A program made the translations under genes and the position numbers. Under the pieces are notes generated by a model. It was not told where the DNA came from. It saw only the letters and a program-made list of their open reading frames with translations, and ran no database searches. Positions 11,761-21,941 of a DNA stretch of 64,000 nt are shown one piece after another. Each line of letters starts with the position of its first letter. The stretch's first letter is position 1. Source of the DNA: Mycoplasma sp. NEAQ87857 (GTDB lineage: Bacteria > Bacillota_I > Bacilli_A > Mycoplasmatales > Metamycoplasmataceae); NCBI RefSeq assembly GCF_009792315.1, contig NZ_CP045542.1:186001-250000 (forward strand), written 5' to 3'.

Positions 11761-13831
11761 AATTTAACCTGTTTTCAGTAACCGCATCAAAAATATGAAG
11801 TTTATTTAATGGTAAATCAAAGTAAATTTTGTCTCCTACTTGATAATTGTAATCATTTTCAAGTAAGAAATTAATTCTACCTGTTCCTTCAACTTCAACA
11901 ACTAACTTACTTTCCTTACCAAAATTCTCTTGAACTAATACAACACCTTCAAAATCAAAGTCATCATTTTCGTTTCTAATAATAAAGTCCTCAGATCTAA
12001 CTCCAACATTAATTGAAGTTGAATTTTGATCTAAAATACTTACTTTGTCAAATAGTTTATTAGAAATATATAATTTTCCATCATCAACTTTTGAACTAAA
12101 TAATCCCATTTCAGGCATACCTAAGAATCTAGCAACAAATTGATTTTTAGGTTTTGAATATAGTTCCATTGGTGATCCCATTTGTTGAACTTTTGCTGTA
12201 GACATACACACAATAATGTCACTAATTGACATAGCTTCTTCTTGGTCGTGAGTAACAAATACTGTGGTAATACCTAATGATTGTTGGATTTCTCTAATTC
12301 ATTGTCTTGTTGAAATACGTAATTTTGCATCTAAGTTTGATAAAGGTTCATCCATTAATAAGATTTCAGGTTTTTTAACAATTGCACGAGCAATAGAAAC
12401 ACGTTGTTGTTGTCCCCCTGAAAGTCTAGTTGGTTTCTTTTGAAGAATTTTCACAATTTCAACTCTTTGAGCAACTTCCATAACTTCTCTATGAATTGCT
12501 TGTCTTAGAGAAATATTAAATTTAGAATATTCTTTAAATTTCTCAATATCTTCATTTTTTAAGATTGAAACTCCAGATCTTTTTTCATTAGCTAAAGCTT
12601 CTTTATAGTTATATTTCTTTTCTAATTCAGCTACGATGTTATTAAAGTTCTTTTTAGCAATTAAAGGTAATATTTTAATATCTTTAATTAATTGTTTATA
12701 TTCTTCATCAGTCTTTAACGCTGCTTTAAATGCTTGTTTTTCAGCTAAATATCTTTCTTTAGTTTCTTGTTTAAGAACTGTATATTTTTCGACAATCCTT
12801 TTCTGTTTTAAAACATATTTGTATCTTGTAATTAACTTAATAACTTTTTCTTCTGTTTTTACAATCTTAATTCTTGAATTTAAAGTCAAATTATCAAATT
12901 CTACATTTAATAATTTAACAGCAATTTCTTGTAGTTCATTAATTTTGGCTTCAATTTCTTCTTCTGAGTTTAATTTAACAAATTTTAATGACTCTTTAGC
13001 AATAGAGTTTAATAAATCGCTTTCTACTAAAGTGGTAGGTAATAAATTATTTTTAAGATTAAATTGATATTTAGTTTTTATATCATGAATTTTGAATTTG
13101 CTATCTTTGCTTGTTTTTTTATTAGTTTTTAAAACGTTTTTAGTTAATAAAGAAATTTCAGAAGTTTCATAAACCATAGCTAATTTGTACTCAGTATGTG
13201 CTTTTTCGTACTTTTCAACTAATTTAGCATATGTTTCATTTAATTTATGAGTAGCTTCTTCTGAAATAATTGAAAAAACTTTTAAAGCTTCTTTTAAAAT
13301 GTTTATCTCTTCTTCTGAAGCACCAAGTTCTTTCAAATATAACATTCTAATATTATTTAAAGCTTCTAATTTTTCTAATTCTTTCTTTCTTTGTCAATTA
13401 GAATCGTTTTTTAACGGGAAAGCAATATTAGCATACACACTCATATGTGGATATAATGCATAGTTTTGAAACACAAATCCTATTTTTCTTCTTTGAGGTG
13501 TAAAATCTGTTACATCTTTACCTTTAAATAAAATTTTCCCAGAAGTAACAGTTAATAATCCTGCGATTGCGTTTAATGTTGTAGTTTTACCACTACCTGA
13601 AGGTCCAAGTAAAGTTACTAACTTACCATCAGGTATTTTAAAACTTACATTATCAACAGCTAAAGTTTCACCAAAATCAATATTTAAATTCTTCAGTTCA
13701 ATTGCCGGCACTAGTTCTTTATTAATTTCTTCAAACTCTTTAGCATATTTATTTAGTTTTTCTAAAGAATCACTGTCAACCTTAACAATAGATTCTTTAA
13801 TCATACTAATTAATTTATTGAAAATTTTCAT
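11747..13831 (-). CDS. ABC transporter ATPase (UgpC/MsmK type) with a ~295-residue insertion
   Basis: 694 residues against about 370 for the family. Walker [10 protein letters not shown] lies at 76-84 and the Q-loop [13 protein letters not shown] around 119-131. Then come about 295 extra Lys/Glu-rich, coiled-coil-like residues before the signature LSGGQQQR at 470. Walker B ILLMDEP is at 490-496 and the switch region VTHDQEE follows, then a C-terminal MalK-like regulatory domain with GVRSED. All nucleotide-binding residues are kept, so the enzyme should work. The insertion sits in the helical subdomain that contacts the permeases. M. genitalium MG187 and related mollicute proteins have a similar enlargement, from memory. 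Confidence 0.9.
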
Positions 13832-13854
13832 TAATTTCCTTTCGTTATTCTTAA

Positions 13855-13933
13855 TAAATCAACCAAATAAAAGCTTTATTTGATTGATTTATTTGTGCTG
13901 TTAAATTATACTATATATATATATATAGTATAG
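13855..13933 (-). promoter_or_regulatory. Promoter region of the ABC ATPase with (TA)8 tract in the spacer
   Basis: The 102-bp gap between the nuclease and ATPase genes contains a minus-strand -10 TATAAT (13905-13910). Directly upstream is a pure (TA)8 run (13912-13927) where the spacer and -35 should be; the best -35 candidate (CTATAC, 13928-13933) is weak. Downstream of the -10 is a strong hairpin (13855-13890, arms AAATCAAnCAAATAAA and its complement) with no T-run, so it belongs to the 5' leader. The arrangement would let slippage alter promoter spacing. Confidence 0.45.
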
Positions 13934-15328
13934 TTATTTGTCCATAGGTTGTCAAAACGCACTATAGTTATTGTTTGGTTTTGCATCATACACATAAGTT
14001 GAAATATATATTGGATTATCAAAATAATGGAAGAATCCTGAATGCTTTTCAATTGCTTCATTTAATGCTTCTTTAATTTTTGGATAAATTAAATTCTCAT
14101 AAGTAAATGGAATGTTTTGATTTACTTCTCAAGAACTGTTTTGTAAAGGTAATGTATATCCTGCACGAACTATTTCTGTATTGTATGAATATTCAAAATT
14201 TTGTCCAAAAAAGACATCAGCTGTAACTCTTTCATAAGTATCTTTACCTGTAATAAATCCAATTCTTACTATTGGAAATGCTTTTTCATTCTCTGAAGTT
14301 TCAGTTCATTTAAATAAATCCTTAATCTTAAATAATCTTTCTGCAAAATGAGTTGACATTAAAGCAAAAGAATATTCAAATGGATTAGATAATGTAGCTT
14401 TGTTACCACTACCTACTGCTTTTTCAGGGGTATCTATACCTGAAAGTCTAATTTTTCTAGCTTGATCAGTTGTTTTAAATGATATTTCTGCTGCTGTTTT
14501 ATTTTCAATTGGAACAAATGAAAAGGTATCACCATCACTTACATCTACTAATTTAGCATCAACGTATTGAACCTTGGTTCAATCAACATTAATTGGTTTC
14601 ATTTGTTCTTTATTAGGCATTAAATCATTATTAAATACTTTAAATGTAGGTTTTATTGCTGAAGTAGTTGTTTTATAATCACTATCTAAAGTGATTTTTC
14701 TACCTCTTTTAAGATAAAGTATTTGGTTATTGTAGTAAATTCCAAATGAAATTTTGTATTTTAAATTTAATGATTCTAAGGTTAATGCAGATTCTTGAAT
14801 TTTATGATCTTTGCTTCTATCACCATATTCACCACCTTTAATAATTTGTGGTAAAGATTTGTCTAAATCAGTAAATTTTAATGTTAAAACTTTATCTAAA
14901 ACTTTGATTTGAGTTTCGTTAGGAATATCTTGTTTTAACTTTCTTTTGTTTGTAATTAAATAATCTGATACTTGATCAGTTAATTCATTGTTAGTTCAAT
15001 ATTTATTAATTGCTCATTTTTTAATACTATCAACAATTAAATTTCTTTGATCATCTTTCATATCAATGAAATTACTACTTACTCTTTTGTTTCCATCTTG
15101 ATAAGAATATGTTCCAATTTTTAATTCTTTTAATGTTGGATCATCAATAGTAACAACTTCTGCAGATGGTTGGCTATTGATTGGTTTTGCTGGAGTTTCT
15201 GTGCCTGGATTTTGTGTTCCTGGATTATTTTTTTGATCTTTTGAACCACAAGCAACAGCTGCTAATGATGTAGAAATGGTTGCTATAGTGGTTGAAGCAA
15301 GTAATAAGCTTTTGTATATTTTTTTCAT
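13934..15328 (-). CDS. mnuA: Membrane nuclease lipoprotein (staphylococcal nuclease domain)
   Basis: 464 residues. The signal peptide ends AAVAC (Cys27) and is followed by a short NPGTQNPGTETP linker. A thermonuclease (SNase) domain starts near residue 255: DGDT at 265-268, then RLSGIDTPE with Arg294, Asp299, Thr300 and Glu302. These match the spacing of R35, D40, T41 and E43 of staphylococcal nuclease, so it should be a calcium-dependent, sugar-non-specific nuclease at the cell surface. Its place before an ABC operon matches MG186 and the M. hyopneumoniae mhp379 locus. It would supply nucleotides or oligonucleotides for uptake. Its leader DNA is shared with the lipoprotein at 18051. Confidence 0.92.
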
Positions 15329-15359
15329 TTTATTGCCCTCTTTATTTTTTTGTGGTTAT

Positions 15360-15403
15360 TAAATAACAAAAACAATATAACTATTGTTATATTGTTTTTT
15401 TGA
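15360..15403 (-). terminator. Hairpin between the P80-like and nuclease genes
   Basis: Minus-strand stem AAAACAATATAAC/GTTATATTGTTTT with a 4-base loop and a T-rich 3' side. It probably terminates or attenuates transcription between the two lipoprotein genes. Confidence 0.65.
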
Positions 15404-15423
15404 ATATATTTTCAATTATATTA

Positions 15424-18051
15424 TTAAGATTCTGTTGGTTGTTTTAAGTTTTCAACAAATTTCTCAAATGATTGAGCATTTGATCCGTTTGAAGTTTGAA
15501 TTGTTGTTTGTAATCCGTCTAATGAAGCTTGTAAACTATCTCTAAATGCGTTTGAGAATGTTGATCCTGGTTCTTCGTATATTACTGTATTTTCACCTTT
15601 ATTAGCATCTTTAAATGCTTTTAATGTAACTTCAAGGTATTTATTTTTACCAAAGAAATCATCATTTAATGAGGTGATGTTTCTTGTAGGGATAATGTAA
15701 TTCATTTCTTTTTGAATGAAATCTGCTGGAGTTTGAGGTTCTCTCATAGTTTTTTCATCATCACCATCTTTTTTGAATGTGAATTTATCTTTTGAGAATA
15801 ATCAACTTACAAATAATTTTGTAGCTTTATCACCTTTCTCGTTTGAGTGAATCCCCATAATTGATGGACCTTGTGAATAAACTACTTTTTTAGGATCAGT
15901 TTTTTCTCATTTTGTAGGTGCGATTAATGGTAGTAATTCACTTTCTTCTAAAAGACTTGATAATTCTGTTTTATTTGAAACAAATCCAAGTTTTGCAATT
16001 TCAGCATCAAATCCTGCAGCAAGTTTTCTACTTTTGCTACTGTATTTACCTGTATAAGCATTAGCAAATACAAATGAAACATATTTATCTCTTTTATTTG
16101 CATCTAAATCAGCGCTATAAAGATATCCACCAAAGTTGTTTGATTCTTTAGCTTTAGCTACTAATTTATCAATATATGTTTTTTGTTCCGCTGAAGCTTT
16201 GCTAATGTTAAATAATAACATTATTCCATCTTGTAAGTTCATTGCTTTTGTTAATAAAGCATCATCTTCTGCACTTGCAGATTTATATTGGTGTCCTGAG
16301 AAGTATTTTTGTTGATTTGCTGTTGTAGAGTAATCAAATGTTGATTTATAGATAGGATTTTCATATCTTGATATAAATCCTAAAACATCACCTGAAGTAA
16401 TTAAATCTTTGAATTTTTTATATGTTTTTGATTTACCATTAACTTCTTCTGATAGTTTTTCCATTGAAACTATAAATTTACTATTATTTGATTCGAAATC
16501 GTTATCAATGGTGAATAATTTAGAAATTGAAGAATATCCTTCAACACTTTTGTTTAATTCAATGGTTGATGTTCCTTTTGTTACAAAGTTATGGTTATAC
16601 CCTGCTGATGAACCAATTGAAAACGCATATTTATGTTTTGTTTGGTCATTTGAAGCAAATTGTCCACCAGTTAATAATTTAAGTCCTCCTGATTTTGCCG
16701 CTTCAGAAATTGCATCATAAATTATTTTAGCTTCTCTATATGTTTCAGTTTGTGGGCTGTGAATTGATGAGAATGAAATACTTACTTTACCATCAACTGT
16801 TGAAGGAGTAATTATCATTTTGCTATTATCAGCACCTAATTTTGCATATAGTGCTTGCACAAATAATGCTACTGGTCCATCAATTCCAAAAGCTCTAATT
16901 TCTGAAGCTACAGGATTCCCATTATTGTATGCTCCTACAAATGATTTTTGAATTTTAGTTGCAAATTCAAGTAAATCTTTGTAATTTTCAAAAATAGATT
17001 TTGAAATTACATAATCTTTAAATTGATTATTTGCTTCAGAAGTTGCTGCACCTCATAATTCAGTTACTTTTGCAAGGTCGCTATCATTATTGTTTGCTCT
17101 TTCTAATTCTTCAAAAAACTTTGTTGATTCTTCATCAGTTGCTTTAGTTGCTCCGTGTTCTACTGCAACTTTAATAATATAGTGTAAAACGGGTCCATTA
17201 ATTGATAAAACGTTTGTTGATTTTAATAAAGGTAAGATATATGATGATGCATTATTAATATTTTCTGTTTGTGAATTGATTTTTGTAAATCCTGGAACGA
17301 ATCTTGTTAAGTCAGTGTTTAAACTTGGTTCTTCTGAGTTGAAACTAATTCCCATATTATAACTAGCTAAATTAGCTGCTACTGGTGCATAGTTAATTAT
17401 TAAATTATAGAATGAATTTTTATTTTTAGCTGTAAGGTCGTTATTAACTTTAGTAGCTCCTGTTGGGTATCCTGAACCTAAATTTTTTAGTTCAACAGGC
17501 ATAAACCCTTCTTTGTCTTTTTGGGTTTCATTATATGTATTAATTAATGCTGTTAAAGCTTTTCCTTGTGTTCCACCTTCTGAGAATGTGTGACCTATCT
17601 TAATAGAATTTGATTCATCTTGATCGAATTTTTTTGCATCTGCACTAGGGTTTGGTCCAACAAATGAGTTGTTAATTCTCTCTGTTTCACTACTTCCGTA
17701 TGCTTCGATAGAAGCTTCACTATCTCCATCATTAACTTTTGATTCACCATCTCCCGGGGTTTCTGATCCTGGATTTTGTGTACCTGGGTTTTGTGTCCCT
17801 GGGTTTTGTGTCCCCGGATTTTCTGATCCTGGGGTTTCTGTTCCTGGAGCTTTATTTCCTGGATTTTCTGATCCTGGGGTTTCTGTTCCTGGAGCTTTAT
17901 TTCCTGGATTTTATGTGCTTGGATTTTCAGTACCTGGAGCTTTATTTCCTGGATTATTTTTTTGATCTTTTGAACCACAAGCAACAGCTGCTAATGATGA
18001 TGCTACTGTTGTCATTCCTGCTAATGCTAGTAAAATGTTTTTAAACTTCAT
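15424..18051 (-). pseudogene. P68/P80-like solute-binding lipoprotein gene with a premature TAA
   Basis: The frame from the ATG at 18051 to the stop at 15424 spans 875 codons, with many TGA-encoded Trp. The signal peptide ends AAVAC (Cys25), followed by NPGNKAPGTE repeats. A TAA lies in frame at 17911-17913 (codon 47) inside the repeat, which truncates the product to 46 residues. Everything after it keeps a long, well-formed protein that resembles mycoplasma P68/P80 surface lipoproteins, the presumed binding component of the neighbouring ABC system. The break is one C-to-T change from CAA in a TQNPG-type unit. It could be a recent mutation, an on/off strain variant or a sequence error. No in-frame ATG follows until 17502. 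Confidence 0.8.
17816..17950. repeat. 45-bp tandem repeat encoding NKAPGTETPGSENPG
   Basis: Two identical 45-bp units (17816-17860, 17861-17905) are followed by a diverged third unit (17906-17950) that carries the TAA. They are followed on the other side by degenerate TQNPG units. The repeat encodes the Pro/Gly/Asn linker right after the lipid anchor. In-frame unit length predicts size variation without frameshift. Confidence 0.85.
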
Positions 18052-18211
18052 AATTTCTCCTATTTTGATAAAAATTCTGCTTAAATATCTAAATAATGCA
18101 TTAAATTAAATACATTTTAATGCTAAGATTCAACTTTTATACTATAAAATTATATATTTTTTTTAATTTAATAATAAATATTGCTATCTAATTTTCATTA
18201 AATCGCTTAAA

Positions 18212-18243
18212 AATAGAAAAACAAGGCACACTTACCTTGTTTT
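18212..18243 (-). terminator. Intrinsic terminator after the dUTPase gene
   Basis: Minus-strand stem AAAACAAGG/CCTTGTTTT with an 8-base loop, followed by TCTATTTTT. It overlaps the dUTPase stop codon. Confidence 0.75.
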
Positions 18244-18739
18244 AATAATTATTATTCGCACGATTATAGTTTTCTTGATTTTTTGCATAGTATGCATTAA
18301 AAAGTTCGGTGTATGAAAAACCAAGGATCTTAAAAGTTCCCAAAGCAATTTCAAACACATTAGTTATAGTTTCTTTATTTATATTTTTCATCATATTAAC
18401 AATTGAAATGAATAATTCTCTAAGTTGTTGATTAATGTCAGTAAAAACTATCTTAGGTGTAATTTCGCTACTTACACCATAAGAATTACTAAAATTCACC
18501 AAAAAGTGTAAAAGATCAACAAACTCTTCTTTAATTTTAGAATTTGAAATATTTTTATTTTCTTTTCAATATTTAAAACTTTGTACTTCATTAACGAATT
18601 CAGCAGCTTCTACAATTAAAGCTAATTGTTTTTGTACTTCTAAGTCTTTTTCACTTAAACTAGGGTTAATTTTCTTTCTTTTTTCTGCAATTGTAATATC
18701 TAATTTTCTTTGCATTTCAAATATTTCAGCTAAATTCAT
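18242..18739 (-). CDS. Dimeric dUTP diphosphatase (dUTPase_2 / MazG-like fold)
   Basis: 165 residues from the internal ATG at 18739 (MNLAEIFEMQRKLD), the usual family start; an ATG 27 bases upstream is in frame but no better supported. All-alpha NTP-pyrophosphatase features: an N-terminal helix with MQRKLD, the acidic metal-binding stretch EEFVDLLHFLVNF around residue 85, and a C-terminal helix. It hydrolyses dUTP (or dUDP) to dUMP, which keeps uracil out of DNA and supplies dTMP synthesis. One TGA encodes Trp. TATAAT lies about ten bases before the chosen start and no ribosome site is seen, so a leaderless message is possible. It is transcribed away from the fic gene. Confidence 0.82.
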
Positions 18740-18915
18740 ATGTATATTATAGTAATAATTCACCATTATAAAAACAATTATTTTAAATAATCTTATTTAT
18801 TAAAAAATAATGCAAAATAATCAAATTTATATATTGCTATTTCTTTATAATAATTGTAATTATTAACTAAGATAAATCATTTTAAAATTTAAAACGATTA
18901 AAAAATGGATTAAAT

Positions 18916-19542
18916 ATGAATCAAAAATATTATGTACATTTAGCTAAGAAACATTTTGCAGAATTAGTGTTTAATACTGCGTATATTGAAGGTGTTGATG
19001 TCACTTTATCTCAAACACAAACCATTATAGATCAAGGTAGTGTTGAAAACGTTAGCAATTCAGACATTCAAACTGTTTTAAACCTTAAAGACGCTTGAAA
19101 ATATATGATCAAAAACGTAGATCAAGATTTAACTTTGGAATATATTTGCAAAATTAATCAATTTGTTTCAAGAAACGAGAGTTTAGATTGAGGTGTTTTA
19201 AGATACGGAAACATAGGAATTAGTGGCACAAATTATAAACCCAATATCCCTAATAAAGAAGATGTGATAAATCAAATTGACAAATTAAACCAAATACCTG
19301 ATCAAAAACTTAAAGCACTAAAATTCTTTGGTTATATTGTGAGAAATCAATTATTTTGAGACGGTAATAAAAGAACCGCAACAATTATTGCAGCTAAAGT
19401 ATTAATCCAAAATGGTTTAGGAATATTAACTATAGGTAAATCTAATGCATTGAATTTCAATGAATCATTATTAAATTACTATAATACCAATGATGATTCA
19501 ATGCTATTAGAATGTTTAAACAACTGCATTAAAACAGAATAA
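18916..19542 (+). CDS. Fic-domain protein lacking the catalytic histidine
   Basis: 208 residues. The Fic core reads QLFWDGNKRTATIIAAK at 145-161, where the HPFxxGNGR motif is expected. The catalytic His position is Gln145, while the Gly-Asn-x-Arg anion-binding part is kept. The N-terminus has TAYIEG (residues 21-26), matching the [S/T]xxxE[G/N] autoinhibitory motif. Fic enzymes transfer AMP or other groups to hydroxyls, and without the His this chemistry is unlikely. A similar QLFxDGNKRTA version occurs in other Firmicutes and phage Fic proteins, from memory. The ribosome site is weak. The gene is single, flanked by dUTPase and asnA, and no separate antitoxin gene is seen. Confidence 0.82.
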
Positions 19543-19576
19543 AAAATAGATAGAGTTTTTTACTCTATCTATTTTA
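19543..19576. terminator. Bidirectional terminator between fic and asnA
   Basis: Stem AATAGATAGAGT/ACTCTATCTATT with a T-only loop, A-run before and T-run after. It sits between converging genes and serves both. Confidence 0.8.
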
Positions 19577-19597
19577 ATTAAGTTTAAATATTATTAA

Positions 19598-20578
19598 TTA
19601 TAGTAATTCAATACCTTTTTTAAATACTTCTTTGCGATATTTTTCAGGTCAATAACTTGCTTGAACTTCACCAATATGTGCTTTTTCTAATAAGAACATA
19701 CTTAAACGACTTTGACCAATTCCTCCACCAATAGTTAAAGGTAGTTTGTTTTTAATAACAGCTTTATGATATGGAGAAATATTAGCTACTTGTTCTTTGG
19801 TTAATCCACTTTGTTTCACAATTGAAACATCATTTACTCTAATTCCCATTGATGATAATTCAATTGCTTGATTTAATACATTAGAATAAACAATTAAATC
19901 ACCATTTAATTTTCAATCATCATAGTCAAAAGCTCTTAAAGAATGAATAATATTTGATTCTAAAGGATAACCGATTTTATAAATAAAAACTGTTCCTTTT
20001 TCTTTTGCTATTGCTGTTTCACGGTCTTTAACACTTAATTCTGGAAATCTATTTTCTAAATCTTGAGCACTAATAAAATACACTTCTTTAGCTAAGTCAT
20101 TAGTTAAAACAGGAAACATTTTAACTAATTTTTCTTTAGTGGTATAGATCGCATCATAAATTTGATTTACTGTTAATTTTAAAAAGTCTAAATTTCTATC
20201 TTTTTCTAAAATAACTTTTTCTCAATCTCATTGATCAACATAATATGAATGTAATTCATCTAATTCTTCTTCACGTCTAACTGCATTCATATCAGTATAT
20301 AAACCTTCATATGGTGCAAAATGATATTGCATTAAAGCGTGTCTTTTTCATTTAGCTAATGAATGTACCACTTCTAATCTGGTTTTACTATCTCTTGGTA
20401 AAAATCATACAGGTTCTTCACCGTTTAATCCATCGTTTAACCCTGATTCTTTAGATACAAATAAAGGTGCTGTAGCACGAGTTAAATTTAAATTTTTCTT
20501 AAGTTCTTCTTGAAAAATTTTCTTTAAATCTTGAATTGCACTTTGTGTTTGTCTAATACTTAATTTTGGTATATACAT
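19598..20578 (-). CDS. asnA: Aspartate-ammonia ligase (asparagine synthetase A)
   Basis: 326 residues, almost exactly the family length (about 330). It makes asparagine from aspartate, ammonia and ATP, and its fold is that of class II aminoacyl-tRNA synthetases. Visible family blocks: the N-terminal [17 protein letters not shown], the [12 protein letters not shown] segment near residue 70, the [11 protein letters not shown] region, and the C-terminal class II motif [16 protein letters not shown] with the ATP-binding Arg. The ATG has AAAGGAG at good spacing. Transcription starts within or just upstream of an 18-bp stem-loop (20587-20631), a possible control point. It is convergent with fic. 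Confidence 0.95.
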
Positions 20579-20586
20579 AATTCTCC

Positions 20587-20631
20587 TTTGTTTAATATAA
20601 AAAAATTGTACTATTTTTTGTATTAAACAAA
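20587..20631 (-). promoter_or_regulatory. Long stem-loop directly upstream of the asnA ribosome site
   Basis: A 45-base near-perfect inverted repeat: 11-bp arms TTTGTTTAATA/TATTAAACAAA, one wobble, then A6/T6, with a 9-base loop. Its 3' arm (minus strand) runs straight into the AAAGGAG of asnA. It also carries TACAAT, a possible -10. It may be an operator or an RNA hairpin limiting asnA expression. There is no T-run after it, so it is not a terminator. Confidence 0.5.
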
Positions 20632-20673
20632 ATTTATATATTAATTAGATTTATTAACTTATATAATTGATTT

Positions 20674-21819
20674 ATGAATCAACAAACTAGCAAATATTCA
20701 CGAAAAAGAATTAAAAATAATGTTTTAATATTTGGTTTTTTACACAAAATAACTTCTGCTAAAGGAAGATTATTAACTATTACCATTATTGGAATTATAA
20801 TGGGATTATTTGGGGTTTTATTACTTCAAAATACTGGATTATATGCTTTAGGTTTAGAATCATTTGGCCAAGGATTAGGTAATTTGGCTTATTATTTAAT
20901 TCAAGATAAAAGAATTGCTTACATAGTTTTTAACTTATGCTTTTGATTAATTTATTTTATTTTAAATATTCCTTTATTAATCTTATCTTGAAAGAAAATA
21001 TCCAAAACTTTTACTTGATATACATGTTATTATTTATTAATTTTTACTGTTGCAGGAATTAGTTTTGGTTTTGTTCCTTCAATTAATAAAGTCTATTTAT
21101 TTAGTGATTTATTACATAATACACCTGCTATTTTTCAAAAAGATAGTGTAAGAATCATTTTATGAAACTATGATAAAGATAGTTTTAAACATATTGCGGT
21201 GTTTCTTTATTCAATTTGTTGAGGATTACTTCAAGGATTAGCTGCAGTTAGTGTGATTATCCTTGCAGGATCTACTGGTGGATTTGATATTTTAGGTATG
21301 TATATTGCTAAAGTTAAATTAAGAGATATCGGGTCTATTTTCTTTATTTTAAATATTTTAACTTTAACTTTTGCTAATATCATTGGTACTTTTTTACCTG
21401 CTTCATTATCAATTAAGCACGGAATGGTAGATCATAATTTTTTAGAACTTAATAAGCCTTTTAGTGCTAACATATTTTTTAGTCCTAACTTTGTTTCAGG
21501 ATTTTTTATGTTGCTTATGCATGCTTTTATTGTTAATTTTGCTTATCCTAAGTATAAATTAGTTCAAATTCAAATCTTTTGTACTAGACCATTTGAATTA
21601 ATCAACATCATTAATGAAAAATCTCAAAGACAATTTACTTTCTCAGTAATAGAAGTATGAGGAGCTTATTCAAGAAAGAAACAATTTATGATCACAACTA
21701 ATGCTCAATATTTTGATATTGCTTATTTATTTGAATTAGTAAGAAAAATTGAACCACAATTATTTATGAGTTTAATTGATATTAAAAAAGGTGATGGATA
21801 TATGTTTGTTGAAGAATAA
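20674..21819 (+). CDS. YitT-family membrane protein (DUF161/DUF2179)
   Basis: 381 residues with about six hydrophobic segments. The Gly-rich segment AGSTGGFDILGMYIAKVK is the YitT hallmark, and the C-terminus has a soluble domain with FSVIEVWGAYSRKKQ typical of DUF2179. The first 30 residues are basic and cytosolic. Its role is unknown; transport or signalling has been proposed for the family. A paralogue is encoded at 59606-61081. It is transcribed divergently from asnA with 95 bp between. Confidence 0.85.
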
Positions 21820-21828
21820 ATATAACTT

Positions 21829-21859
21829 AAATCAAACACATTTGTGTTTGATTTTTTTA
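21829..21859 (+). terminator. Intrinsic terminator after the YitT-like gene
   Basis: Stem AAATCAAACACA/TGTGTTTGATTT followed by a T-run, ten bases after the stop codon. Confidence 0.85.
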
Positions 21860-21919
21860 TTTAGTAAAACAAAAGTAGTAGAATACTTTAAATCATAAAT
21901 TAATTAACTCACAAAAGAA

Positions 21920-21941
21920 TATAATTAAATTAGAGGAAACT
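21920..21941 (+). promoter_or_regulatory. -10 box and ribosome site of the first transglutaminase-like lipoprotein gene
   Basis: TATAAT at 21920-21925, then TAAATTAGAGG before the ATG at 21942. The same TATAATTAAATTAGAGG block precedes the paralogue (TATAAT at 25664-25669), so the promoter-proximal sequence was duplicated with the gene. No clear -35 is seen at either. Confidence 0.55.

Noticed and set aside
17816-17950. 45-bp repeats as CRISPR
   Set aside because: Units are directly adjacent without spacers and translate in frame as a Pro/Gly linker.
17595-17984. Minus-strand frame with KIQEIKLQEQKPQDQ-type repeats
   Set aside because: It is the alternative frame of the NPG repeat region; no signal peptide or ribosome site, and the lipoprotein frame explains the DNA better.
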